64,000 nucleotides of DNA from Gammaproteobacteria bacterium (lineage in GTDB: Bacteria > Pseudomonadota > Gammaproteobacteria > JAJFKO01). Made by a program: the position numbers and the translations under genes. This document shows, piece after piece, positions 63,902-64,000 of this stretch. The stretch lies in contig JAJFKO010000019.1 in NCBI GenBank assembly GCA_021773175.1, forward strand, positions 62,001 to 126,000, written 5' to 3'. The notes under the pieces are model-generated. The model ran no database searches and had not been told where the DNA came from. It worked only from the letters and a program-made list of their open reading frames with translations. Position 1 is the stretch's first letter; each line of letters begins with the position of its first letter.

Positions 63902-64000
63902 ATGCAGTTATTGATCGTTGCCAGCATCGCAATGCTTTGTTATCTCGGTGCAACAGGCATGCAAAGCTTAAGTCTAGCGGGACATCGTTTGAGTGTTCGT
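63902..64000 (+). CDS. ypjD: Cytochrome c assembly-type inner membrane protein (YpjD-like), N-terminal fragment
   Basis: Only the first 33 codons are in the window. MQLLIVASIAMLCYLGATGM is a first membrane helix as in YpjD/HemX/CcsA-like proteins, and the gene lies on the far side of ffh in the opposite direction, where ypjD sits in many gammaproteobacteria. The identification rests mostly on position. The intergenic space 63665-63901 should hold divergent promoters for the toxin-antitoxin pair and this gene. Confidence 0.6.
   Translation, partial: MQLLIVASIAMLCYLGATGMQSLSLAGHRLSVR

Overview
The window is AT-rich, densely coded chromosomal DNA from a gammaproteobacterium. Housekeeping neighbourhoods follow gammaproteobacterial order: gcvR-bcp divergent from dapA and a bamC-like gene; ffh-rpsP-rimM-trmD-rplS; pncA-pncB; accA-mpl; and a ypjD-like start on the far side of ffh. 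An IcmD/DotP-like protein and several large, poorly conserved helical proteins that look like secreted effectors point to an intracellular member of the Legionellales (Coxiella/Berkiella/Aquicella-like). That placement is inference; no marker such as rRNA is present.

Layout. 0-6 kb: the end of an outer-membrane beta-barrel gene and a 1760-residue membrane protein with Sel1-like repeats and C-terminal HEPN-like motifs. 6-11 kb: a redox group (glutathionyl-hydroquinone reductase, exported thiol peroxidase-like protein, catalase, cupin) around a secreted protein of unknown function. 11-19 kb: an effector-like protein, an NYN-domain protein, a DUF3429 protein, maleylacetoacetate isomerase, an orphan VgrG, a secreted NlpC/P60-like protein and a 59-residue zinc ribbon. 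19-31 kb: pyrD, a VOC protein, a methyltransferase, a glycosyltransferase, mazG, an exported MTA/SAH-nucleosidase-like protein, relA, a ClC protein and rlmD. 31-36 kb: adk, RNase E with two tandem-repeat arrays in its tail, and an AI-2E-family permease. 36-39 kb: a 943-residue effector-like protein behind a (GAAA)13 microsatellite. 39-51 kb: murG-bcp-gcvR, dapA-bamC, tRNA-Ser(CGA), pncA-pncB-nif3, an HtrA protease and accA-mpl with a 36-residue membrane peptide. 51-58 kb: a duplicated beta-barrel protein, a lipase-like hydrolase, an IcmD-like protein with an EexN-like lipoprotein, another effector-like protein and ogt. 58-64 kb: the ribosomal/SRP cluster, a further effector-like protein, a Phd/VapC module and the start of ypjD.

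Common themes. At least five intergenic palindromic elements of one family (TIR AGGACTTACG...CGTAAGTCCT) occur in two size classes, about 120 bp and 60 bp, and look like MITEs. Simple-sequence repeats mark RNase E and two effector-like loci. Several genes too short for routine calling (36, 57 and 59 codons) have good ribosome-binding sites. Housekeeping genes cover NAD salvage, lysine/peptidoglycan precursors, the stringent response, fatty-acid initiation, RNA decay and SRP targeting. The accessory genes suggest a host-associated life with type IVB secretion and peroxide stress.
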